The translations under genes and the position numbers were made by a program. Positions 1-21,539 of a stretch of 64,000 nucleotides of DNA are shown piece after piece. Below the pieces are notes generated by a model. That model worked only from the letters and a program-made list of their open reading frames with translations. It did not search any database and had not been told where the DNA came from. The stretch's first letter is position 1, and the number at the start of each line of letters is the position of its first letter. The stretch is taken from the NCBI GenBank assembly GCA_008694505.1, contig VZDJ01000346.1:12697402-12761401 (forward strand). Reading direction: 5' to 3'. Origin of the DNA: Cyanoderma ruficeps. Taxonomy: Eukaryota > Chordata > Aves > Passeriformes > Timaliidae.

Positions 1-904
1 GTGGAAAAATATGTGTCTGTATTAATGTATTTATTTCCTTTAGTCTTCTGCTGTAATAACCAATGTTCTTACAGCAATGTTATTCATTTCATGATGGGAA
101 GGCATGATGTGATATCTTACTTAAACATTGATTTCGGGAGAGAGATTATAACTAGTGATCTTTCCAGAAGCCTTAGTAGTGTTTGGAGTTGGGTCTTTGA
201 ACTCTTTCATTTCCCAGAATATTCGGTATTTAAAAGATTAACAGACTCTTCCACATGTCTTCTATGTTTCTAATGCATAATCTTACTTAAGGATTAACTA
301 TTAATACATTAAGGTAGCGCTTGAATAGCAATTATTTTGATTTATGTCTGGGACACTTTACTAGCTCCTGAATCAAAATGCATGAAGCGTGCCAATTGTA
401 TAAAACAAAGTCTGAGACAGACTGTACTGTTCTTCTAAGTGTTTTTTGAATACTGTTTGTAAAAGCCACTGTGAGCTATTAGCTGCCAAAATAAAAGTCT
501 AGAGAAACTTGTAGCAATATATTTTCACTGATATTTTTTCCCACAAGGATAAAACTTGAAAAATGAAGAAACTATGGAGTTTCAGATTTTTGTATGGCAT
601 AGGCATTTATTGGAAAGTCAAAAAATTATTATTAATCATTGAGGGTATAAGTGTTCCTTGGTTTTGAGGGACTGTCTTTTGGGTAAACTTCTGTGTAAAT
701 GTAATACTTGGGGTATTGCAGATGTTTTGGCAATCTCACATAAATCTTCCTAGGTGTGTGTTGAACCTCTACCTTTCCTTGGTCAGCTTATTTGATGTGG
801 TCTGCTATTCAGGAGGGGAAAACACACAGAAACACAGTTAACTGGGATTAACTAGGGTATGCCAGAGCTGGATATACGTCATGTGCCATCCCTTAAACTA
901 AGTA

Positions 905-980
905 AACCATTAAAAAACCCCCACAAAACAAATAAAAAAGCAAGCAGCAACAGTAAAAAACACCCCAAACCACCAAAAAG
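905..980. repeat. A/C-rich low-complexity tract
   Basis: Mostly A and C on the + strand (runs such as AAAAAACCCCCACAAAACAA) with few G or T. No unit repeats exactly. Confidence 0.75.
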
Positions 981-3900
981 TTATTTTCAAGGCAAAACAT
1001 CTGGAAACAATACCAAGTTAAGCACTTGGACCACAGTGGTGGGTTAAAGTCTGTCTGTTAGCAGTGATAGAACTCACAGATTTTGTGCAAGGGTAAAAGG
1101 AGCTATTTCAGTTCTTCGCTCTTCTTTTTCACTCTCCCTGAAGTAGTAGAAGCTTGAGCTCAAGAAGTTTTGAACACAAGATGCATAGGTGTCCACAGTA
1201 AATTGAGGATTTTATCAGTGCATGACTCAAAGAGTTTCAGAGACACTAAGTCTTCAGAGTCATGTTGAACCAGTATGGAACCCATTTGCAGTGAAATCAC
1301 AGAATGGATCACCTTGGTGCATGTTTTATGACCCTCTGCTGACAGCAGTGGAAAATGGAGCACCATATTACAGTGACTTTTATGGACCACAGATCTTGGA
1401 AGTATGCATTTTTGGCAGTTTTACTTTTCAGCTATCTCAACATAGCTCACATCATCTGAGTGTTTTGTTGGATGGCTTTATAAAACAAAATTACATATTT
1501 AAATAAATAAAATGCATGATTATTTCTTTATTCTGATTTCCTCTGTAATGAAATCATAAAGATCCATAAACTTGGTATATTTAGAAGCATAAGTTTTAAA
1601 TATTAGAACAGTTGTGTGGCTGAATTTCATAAGTTCTGATACTAGGACTGGAGAATGTTAAATGCAAAGGAAAGTTCCTTGCCATGCAACTAAAATTGGT
1701 TGGGTAAGGCTTGCATGTCAAGAGGGAAAGTTAAGTAGAAAGTTTTGATAAATTGTCATGTGTAGGTTTCTTTGTGTCATTTACCTGTCAATTATTTTCA
1801 TGCACACATGTGGGTGCCGTAGAAAATAAATATCTCAAGATTTTAGAAAAGCAACTGTTGCTGAGTTTGTCTTGGCATTCACCTAACTTTATAGAAATTT
1901 TTTCTGGTCTGCTGACACATGGAGTTGCTTATATACATTAAATGTTTTGGCAAGTGCTTTAAGTGAAATGTAGACATTTGTTCACACAAATAATGTAAAA
2001 ATCATACCTTGCATTGACTGATCAAAAAGTAGCATGGAAAAAGACTTTTGCAAAAAATTACTTCTTTTAGACACAGAAGAATTTTCCATCATAAAAATTA
2101 AGGTTTGAACTCAAATTATGTAATGGACATTTACACTTTCGTATGAGATTTTGTTGCTGAAATTAAGATAACAGTAATTACTTAATTTCTTAGGATAGAG
2201 TTCAAAATAATCTTTATTTTTAAAATATGTTCATCTCTAAGTTTTATCTCACTCTGCATATACTTGCTGAAAAAGATGACTCATTTGACAATGGAAAAGT
2301 GTTAATGTCACCTCAGAGATTTTGGTTCATTTTTCAAAGCATGTAGATGTTGAGTAATAGTCTCTTTTCTAAAGACTTGAATGAATGAAATGTGACTCTT
2401 GTGAAATGCATAACTTGCATACATTTCAATTGGGTAAAAATTAGTAATATCTACGTGGTCAAATTCTGCAGCTCTTGTTACAGCACGGGAGGTTTTGCCT
2501 TTTCCTTTTTACTTAAGGTGGAAGGAGAAAGAAGGTTGAGTTAATTTTTGTATGAGGCTTGTTCTAGAAAGTCTTGATGTTGTGATGTGAAGAACTGAAA
2601 TACAACCCCTGAATGCTAGTGTTTAAATCTTTATCAATGTAATTTTCTGTGACTGTTTTAGTAGGCTTCTTAGACTTCAAAATAATTTCAAGTCCCTGTA
2701 TTTAAAAAATAAGTTCTCAGGAATATTCTTGGTGGACTTGAAATTAATAATTGAACAGATTTGTACTCTGCATTTTGCAGTTTTTTGATATCTTGAAATA
2801 GGTTCCCTAAAAATGGGTTTGTGTTTTGAGATGTGAGGTTTTTGGTAAAGAGGGCCTTTAATATAATAAAACATGAAATTGCCTGGTTTTCTTTAATCAG
2901 CTGGTTGTAAGGGAGGTAATAAATTGGAAATACAATATAAATGCTAGGTAAAGCTTCTGTAGAATTGGTGAGTCTGGCCTTTCTTGACAAGTAACTATTT
3001 TTGTATGTTAAAGTGGTTGTTAGTGTTGGCAGTGGTTCTGTGCAGTAAAGCATTTTGTTTAATTTGTATGGAAATAAAGAAAAAATGATGTTACGAGTGT
3101 AAACTGTTGTTAGTTATTCTGCTGTCCTCAGGATGCTCAGGAGACTGTGTGAGCCCAGCTCACACGGCAGCACTTGCTCTGACTCACATAGTGAGCTCAG
3201 GGGCAATATAAATGAGAACAAGAGTTAGGAGTTTACAGCACACAAACTGGCCCATGTTTTGGTTGTAATGCAGGCCTTTTTGTATCTATTTTTCTTAATG
3301 TACTGATTACTGGAATTATTGAGTTTTATTTTTTTAAACTGAAAGACTTTGTGATTCAAAGAAAAACTAGGAATAGGAAGTCAGACAGGAGAGTAGTCTG
3401 AATACCATTAAAAGCAATAGTAGTTTGTTTTCATGTCTTTATTTTTCTACTTGTCATATCATTCCTATGAGTCACAGATCTATTGAACACCTCTGTGCAT
3501 ATCTCTTGGCTTTATGATTTTATTCATATGATGGAAAAATTTAGAGTCTTCTTTAAAAAAAACTCTGCATACTCACTGAATTCTTTCCAGTGCTTTTAAA
3601 AAGACTTTCAGAAATTCTGTGCTGCTAGACAACATTTTGTTCTTCCTCAGGATGTCAACACTGTTTTGAGTGGCTGAGCCTCTCTTTTGTAAACTTGGAG
3701 GTCTCTGTAAATAAACTTAAATCCCAGCATTTTCAAGGGTGAAGGGAGTGCAGATTCCAAGCCCAGATACTGCTATATTTTTGGTGATGAGGAAGGTGGA
3801 TAAAAAAGGGAAGTTTTAGAATTTGTAGAAGTGTAATTTTGAAGAAATTTCATGGGTTTGGTGCAGCAGGGAGATTCTGTCAAATGTATATCAATGTATA

Positions 3901-5779
3901 TGTAACTCGTGATTCCTAAGTGCTACCACCAGAATATGTTAATTATGTCTATTGCTTTTGTCCTTGTTATTTGATTGCATTAGATGACATGTTTGCTATA
4001 GGTAAACGTCAGCTTCTATTTGTGACTAGTAGTTGTAGCTTTTCATTAATTAATGTCTTGAGGCACCGGTGATTTATGTTACTTGGGGGTGTGTGGTTAA
4101 GAAATAAAGCAGCCATGGAAAAAATCTGTTTCCAGACTTTTGAAGGACTGACTTGGATGCAGTTGAAGGAGTTGCATTAGAAACAGAGAGGAGAGTGACT
4201 TACATGGACTGTTCTTGTTTGCCATTGCAAATTAAGTTGTCATATGCATTGATTGATTTTATATATTTAATAGATTATTTTAGTTCTCAAGGGTTTACTT
4301 TTATCAGGCTCTTGATTTCTTTAAAATTACCCAGTTGTTCAGTTGTTAATCCAAGAGCTACATTTGAAAAGCTACATATATAAAGCAGATAGTGTGTTAC
4401 CTGCAAAACCCCTTCTGTCTTCCTTGGCTGTAATTGCTTGGTGCATTCCTGTGGCTGTGCACGCTGTTATCCCCACTTTCTGTCTTTTCATGTTTCAGGC
4501 TCAGTGGGCAGGTCACTGGGCTGTGGATAATGTCAGCTTTGGGTAGTGGGTTAACACTGCCCTGGCGTTCCCACCATAGAAAGGGGTGACCTGCTTTACA
4601 AACGCCTTGAGAACCACATAAAATGTGACGGCAAACAATGGTTTTGGTTGAGTTTTTTTGATTGTTGTTTTGTGGTTTTGTTTATTATAGCAGCATGATA
4701 AGCATGTGGGATTATTCTTTATGAATTTAAAGAAAATAAGTTTAATTATGCTGTTACCTTTATTTTTAAAATAGCAAAAATAAAATAGGGAGTGTGTTAT
4801 TGTTACAGTGATAAATGTGTCAGCAGTTAAAATTTACAGTTATGGCTTTTAGCCAGATGTGTCCCAGTAAAAACAGAATGATGTATGTAACTTCACAGGT
4901 TGCAGTTTGACAAAGAAGCGGTGGAAACCACACTGCTTGTGTTCTAATTTGGCCCCTGATGATGTTTCTCTCTGCCTGTGTCCTGTGTTTAATCAGAAGG
5001 GTGAAATATTTTTTCCTCACTTGAGTTGTTTTCACTGAATTTCCATTAAATATGTGTTTGTGAGGGAGATAAAGGGGATGCATTAAAAAGAATGAATTTA
5101 GTGTTAAAAGCATTTCTAGCCTTTCTGTTTTGGTGCTTGAACTAATTTATCTCTCTCTTGTTTTGGAAGCAGTTGATAGGTTCAAATGGATTAAAGGATA
5201 AAAAACTATTTAGGAGAGTAGTTATGTTTGAAATGCTGTAAATATACAAGAACTCTTGCAGGCTATATGTGACTGTGAACTTAGGGTACATCATGAAGAA
5301 ATTTATTTCAGAGCTTGTGAAATTCAAAGATCAAATTTGTTAAGGGTTTTGTTAAAGAGTTGTCCTGTCAAGGCTTCTGAAAGGTGATACCCAGCTGTAT
5401 AAACTCTTCATAAAATAGGAAATAGGATGAGAACTATGAAGGGGATAAACTGTGGGACTTAATTACCAGAGAAGTGTGTTTTGTATTTTTTGTCGTTAAT
5501 ATTATCTCATGGAGAAATGGCATTGAGGAGAGTGTGTGTACATGTAGATGTCACGGGCACCAGACTGTCTGTTGTCTCACATCTGACCACAGTGGCTGTG
5601 GTCACCCAAGAGCACAGGGATTAGAGGCAAGGAAAGAGGCTGATGGTATTCCTTCTTTGGGTTGTTGGAATTGTATTTTCCTTCCATTCTGTCAGAGTTC
5701 TGCTCTGATGACTTTCAGGCTGGCTGACATGTGCTGTGTGCTCCCATCTGGGAAGGTTCCTTTGTTTTCACACCTCAAG

Positions 5780-5911
5780 TGTATGTTGATATTCAGTTGG
5801 TTTGAGCATGGTGCTGATAACACCAAGGACACAAGTTCAATCTCTGTATGGACCATTCTTTTAGAAGTGGGACTCGATGAGATCCTCATGGTTCCCTTCC
5901 AGCTCAGAATA
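5780..5911 (+). mobile_element. SINE with tRNA-Ile-like head and CR1-like tail (TguSINE1-like)
   Basis: Positions ~5782-5855 follow tRNA-Ile closely: TTCAGTTGG (A box/D-loop), GAGCATGGTGCTGATAAC (anticodon arm), CCAAGG, then AGTTCAATCTC (T-arm/B box) and TATGGACCA. The next ~55 bases (AGAAGTGGGACTCGATGAGA, then TTCCCTTCCAGCTCAGAA) match the end of avian CR1 3' tails. A tRNA head fused to a CR1 tail is the structure of the passerine SINE family TguSINE1, as I recall it. The tRNA part is mutated and lacks a paired acceptor stem, so it is not a functional tRNA gene. Boundaries are approximate. It sits in the sense orientation inside an EMC2 intron. If the family assignment is right, it points to a passerine host. 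Confidence 0.7.
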
Positions 5912-6729
5912 AGCTGGAAGACTGACAACACCTACAGGCCTGAAAACAGTAACCAGCATCATTCAGAAGCTGGAATATTGGATTAAAGTACAGAATAATC
6001 AGCTGTTACAATCTTCCATATCTTTCCTCCTTCTGGTCTCTGACACTTTTTATGAACTCCAAAATTTAAATATATTATAATTCTTATAACTCATTTCTAT
6101 ATTGTTTAAGTTGAAATACATTTTCTACCCACATATCAAAGTACTACTCAGTTTTTGCCATTGAAATGGCTATTTTGTATTCCCTTTACATTGCAGAGCC
6201 TACTTTGTGCTCGAAGAACGATGAGAGACTTGTTTAGGAAAACTGGTGTGTATTTAGCATTAGTTAAAGGTGCCATTCAGCACTCTAACAAGAATATTTT
6301 ATAATGGCTGAAAGCCATCCTTATACAGAGACGACCAAGATGCATCTGTGGGGTTCTCTAGGACTCAGTCACCATTTCTTCTCTACAGTCATGGATCTTG
6401 TGAATGGCAAGGTGGGGGTCGTTGGAATGGCTGAAGATTAGCATCCCCTGCTGTTTTGTAATTATCAGAATCTGGACAGTCATTTATTTGAATGAAATAA
6501 TGCATACAGTTTGTGCCTCCAAAGAAAAGCATACATAATGTGATTGTAAGAAGAGGTTTTCAGTCTCTCAGTGGGATGTCATAGGGTATGTTTATAAACT
6601 TCAACCTAGCAGTGTCTCTGCAGTGGAATTCCACTGGTATTGAGATAATAATTTGCACAGTCAAATTGCTTTCCTTACAAAAACCCAGGGAATTATGAAG
6701 CCTAATCCTTTATTAATGTCAACCCATAG

Positions 6730-17765
<11,036 letters not shown>

Positions 17766-18085
17766 CTTGGCACAGAGATCTAATACAAAATTGTCCAATA
17801 CCACACTCAACCTGTAATGACCTGTGGGTTATGTTACTCTAGTGCTGTTAAAAGTTAATTTTGTATTGATTACGTGCTATATAAAATACCATTTTATGAA
17901 AAGTAAAATGCTTATTTATTGCTGCTATAAGAAATGTGATGAATACCCCTGAAATTAATAACTTATCCACATAAACAATGTAAAGAAATGACGTGCTGCA
18001 CATCAGTCTCCTCTGATTTTTGTATGTACAGTACCTGCTTCTAAGCCATAATTTGTAGAAATAAACTTGTTAAATGATTTAAAAA
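17766..18085 (+). other. EMC2: EMC2 3' untranslated region (approximate end)
   Basis: About 320 AT-rich bases follow the TAG stop and end shortly after the AATAAA hexamer at 18060-18065. The 3' end is inferred from the usual 10-30 base distance between signal and cleavage; no transcript data support the exact base. Confidence 0.7.
18060..18065 (+). terminator. EMC2: EMC2 polyadenylation signal AATAAA
   Basis: Canonical AATAAA 295 bases after the stop codon, followed by CTTGTTAAATGATTT and a short A-rich stretch. It is the only canonical hexamer between the stop and 18100, so it is the natural proximal poly(A) signal. Longer 3' UTR forms cannot be excluded. Confidence 0.75.
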
Positions 18086-21000
18086 ATACGGTGACTTATT
18101 GAACTTGCAAATGGAAATCACAAATTAATATATGTAGATTAATAACATGCTAAATATTTTCCTATATTTAAGAGTAGAAACATGCTACAGAGGTACCCTT
18201 TCTGGAGAATACATCAGGGAGTGATTATGAGTACACTTTATTAGAGAAGAAAGTTTTTTAAGGGTTTTCTTGATGAGTTTGTATCTAGTACTGTAGGAAT
18301 GGAGAAAACTTACTCATGGACTTTGCTTCAGAGATTCTGTTATTCTGTCTTAAGGCCAAAGACATTCTTCTCTGTGGCTTTGTGGGAAAATGCTTCCATG
18401 TCCACGTAATTCTCTGATCAGTGTATGTATATTCCCTTCTTTTTATTCGTCCTTCTCAGGGTCCTTTCTTGTACATGTGTTCCACATGATGAATTTCACC
18501 TGGGGCACTGTGCTGGTCTCTACTGTTCTGTGTCCCTGCTATGGGCACCCCTCTGCTGTGGAGCTTTGGCTTCTCCATGTGGAGCAGGGGCTACTACTCA
18601 GAGAGGGTGGGTGACATGAGAGCTCGTTCAGCTGCCTTGCACACTGGGGGATAGTGTTTGTTACACCATCTGCATGAAGCATCAGCACACTGTAAAACTC
18701 TGTTCTGTTTGTCTTTAGGCACTCGTTCATTTACTCAGTCAAACACCCTGAATCAAGCATTTTGCACTTCTGATGGTTCTGGATGTTGTTCAGATATGTT
18801 CTGTGGCAGTTCAGTGGCACAGCTATCGTTTCATTTACTACAGCTTCAGTAAGATTGCATAACAGCAGCAGCATACCCTTGGCAAATTCTAATATCAGTA
18901 TTGCAATGTTGTTTTCATGGCTGTTAAAACCATCCAAGATGATTAGACTTTGAGATTTTATACTGCCTAATCCATATAGATGACTAGGTTAAAGGATCCA
19001 GAGTGATCCTAATCCATATAGATGACTAGGTTAAAGTTCTACATTAAACTGTCTTTATTATGATCCTGGACTTAATGTAATAAAACACAGCTGAGTTCCT
19101 TCTTAAAAACAAACCAGCAACAAAAACTTCCTTCGAAGCTTGAAAATTGATATAACTAAGCTGTTTTCTGCGTGCGACTGGGCCTTCAAGAAACACATAG
19201 GATCTGACTCTTATCCATGAAGTAGGTTGGAGTGTGACAGAATGGATGCCATGCCATGAGAATTAATTGTGTGTGGAATCATAAAATAGCTTAATTCACT
19301 GCTGTTGAAATACAAAACTGCAAATACTGCATAGTGTTTTATTAAATCATCCAATTCTAACTTGGGGAAATAGTACCTATCCTTTTATAATAATAATTCA
19401 CAAACTGGCCTCAGAATAGTAAATGTGGCTAGATTATATATGCTTTATGTGGAAAACAAAGTTGAAACACATCATAGTTGGTCCTGGTGTATTTCTGTTG
19501 TAGTCTTTGATTGTATGAGTGTGCCATCTAGAGTTTTAAGCCCACATTATTTTTTTTTTCTGTTGTGCCTACATCTCGTACAACTTGGTTGCATTTTAAA
19601 ATTAAAAATGCTGGGAAGTTGTACTGAAGGTTAAAATTACTTAGTGCAGAACATTTTACCTTCAAAGTATTAAAAACCAGCAGTGCAGTATTTTTGTGTA
19701 GCAGGCATCTTCTGCTAAAATGTGTTGTATATAAAGCTTTGTTCTGAGGCAGCTTTTAATACAGCAATGTCAGACTTGGATATTTAGTATGTCAGTTTCT
19801 CTGTAAGGAATTTTGATCTGTTTCTTGTTTTCAGTTATCTGATAACAATTTTCATGTAATTTATCTGCTTAGCACCTTCTCATTTTCATTACTGCTTACC
19901 ATCTCTTTGAAATTACCATTTAGGACTCTGATTTGTGCTCGTATTTTGGCAAAATTTACACATACTAGAGCTTACAAGTTAACCTTACAAATATTTCTGA
20001 CAAATTTGTGTTTACTTCAAAGGTTAACTAAATTACTTCTATGAAAATGCATGGGCAGTCTCCAACAGAACTACTGAATTGCAGCAATGGAAATTGAGAG
20101 TATTTTCCAAATTCAAATTTAAAAATCGAGTTTAAAAATCCTCTGCAGGGGAAGTAACTTCATGAAATTCCCTGCACTCTCAGCAAGAAAAGGCTTACTG
20201 AGAAGAGAAACTGTCATATAATACAATCTTTGTAAAAGTAACTTTCCGGTTCTAATAAATGATTTTGTAATGTTACGGATGCTGTGTTGCATTAAAGAAT
20301 AGGTTTTCAGAGAATGGGTTACTTAATTAACAAATGAACTTCATTATGTTCTGTATTGTGCTCTGACAGTGACAAATGCTACACAAAAATATTATCAAGC
20401 ATTCGGCCACATTTTCGTATTGTTTCAGTTGACAGCAAGAGCTTGGGCCCTTTGCAATGCCTGGCTGTGTAGCAATGACCGTGTCTTTATTTTCTCAACC
20501 ATACTTTGGTAATAGACTTGACAGGGAGAGAGCTCAGTGTTACCTGGTGAGGTAAAGTCATTGAAGAGCCACCGAAACCTCCAGTTCTGCCTTTGTGATA
20601 CAAATTATTGGTGACTTCTTCAAAACCTTTTGTCCAAATGTTAAACAATTCATATTATGTAGCTGCAAAAGCACATCTTGTTTAGAATATATCCCTAAAT
20701 CTCTTCAGTTCACTGCCCAGAATATCTCGCAGTTGCTATTGGAAACTCTGTTATTAGTCAACGGTGGACTTCCTCTTGGCAGTGCTGTATTTGTAATGGC
20801 ATCCATGTTTGCTAGTCACTGCATTTACAGTGGAACTTGAATTTGAGCCAGCTTTAGAAGGGAGGGGAATAGGAAAGCGAATTAAACTTGACTTACTGGC
20901 ATGAATTTGTTAGCTTCTTGTTACTTGCACTCTCATCTTCCAAGAACACCAACTGTAGCTGCAGTCAGGTTTGCAATAATAATTCTTGTAATTTAAGAGC

Positions 21001-21252
21001 TTCTGTATATTCAACTCTGAACTCCAAGCTCCATTATAATCTAAACCATAGAGATTCCAGTGAAACAGTGCTGTGTGATGTGCACATACCGCCATATGCA
21101 GGAAAGGACTATACCCACCCTTGTTCATGTTCGTGTCAGAGTAGAGGAGCATTAGTACAGTTTTTGACTGTGGTCTTGTCTAGAAAAGTAATGTGGCTTA
21201 GTATTTCTCAAAATATTGCTTAGTACTTGCTCAGTGTGTGAATAGAATGTTA
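18086..21252. other. Intergenic region after EMC2, no gene seen
   Basis: AT-rich single-copy-looking DNA. Apart from the 29-bp direct duplication I see no named repeat. Open frames up to 111 codons (e.g. 20888-21223) show no domain, and no second exon could be linked to them. Confidence 0.7.
18966..19036. repeat. Tandem direct duplication, two identical 29-bp copies
   Basis: The copies are at 18966-18994 and 19008-19036 (CCTAATCCATATAGATGACT then AGGTTAAAG), identical, with a 13-base spacer, i.e. a 42-bp unit present 1.7 times. Lies ~0.9 kb after the EMC2 poly(A) signal. Confidence 0.9.
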
Positions 21253-21336
21253 GGACTATTGCTTAGCTACAGCAAGTAGTCCACTGTACTGCTGTCTACA
21301 GTAGTACAACGGACTACTTGAGTCTACCCAGAGACT
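21253..21336 (+). repeat. Cluster of overlapping inverted repeats (alternative hairpins)
   Basis: Three hairpins follow each other. In the first, GGACTATTGCT (21253-21263) pairs with AGCAAGTAGTCC (21271-21282), with one bulged G. In the second, CAAGTAGTCC (21273-21282) pairs with GGACTACTTG (21311-21320), and inside it GTACTGCTGT (21286-21295) pairs with ACAGTAGTAC (21298-21307) with one G-U pair. In the third, AGTCT (21321-21325) pairs with AGACT (21332-21336). The first two share the 21273-21282 arm and exclude each other. No known RNA family is recognised. Confidence 0.6.
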
Positions 21337-21384
21337 AGTTACCAGGAATAAATGGGTCATTGATTTGCCTATTAAAAGTAAACT

Positions 21385-21516
21385 GAAAAAAACCCCAAAC
21401 AACAAAATCCAACCCCTCCTCACAAAAAACACGCACCAAAAAAAACCCCAAAACCCCCACCAAAGCAACAAAACCTCAACCAACCAGAAAAAAAACCCAA
21501 AGAAAAGAAATCAACC
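21385..21516. repeat. A/C-rich low-complexity tract, ~130 bp
   Basis: Runs such as AAAAAAACCCCAAACAACAA and ACCCCCACCAAAGCAACAAA with almost no G or T. It begins ~50 bases after the hairpin cluster. Confidence 0.85.
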
Positions 21517-21539
21517 TCACCAATATCACCTGGTAAAGT

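Larger units (their letters stand above)
1..6729 (+). other. EMC2: EMC2 intron, 3' portion (5' end outside the window)
   Basis: No exon matching the EMC2 N-terminal half was found here in any frame, so the whole stretch is read as the intron before exon A. It is AT-rich and has no supported gene. It contains an A/C-rich tract at ~905-980 and a tRNA-Ile/CR1-like SINE at ~5780-5911. Short open frames such as those at 1-273 and 2688-3053 have no recognisable domain. Confidence 0.75.

Noticed and set aside
5780..5855. Functional tRNA-Ile gene
   Set aside because: The anticodon arm and B box resemble tRNA-Ile, but the acceptor stem does not pair and a CR1-like tail follows directly, so it is the head of a SINE.
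5474..5986. 170-codon open frame on the + strand
   Set aside because: It lies within the EMC2 intron and its second half is the SINE copy; there are no splice or domain signals for a separate gene.
1..6729. Upstream EMC2 exons (residues 1-121)
   Set aside because: Searched by eye for the N-terminal EMC2 segments next to AG/GT boundaries; none found, so the exons are taken to lie before the window.
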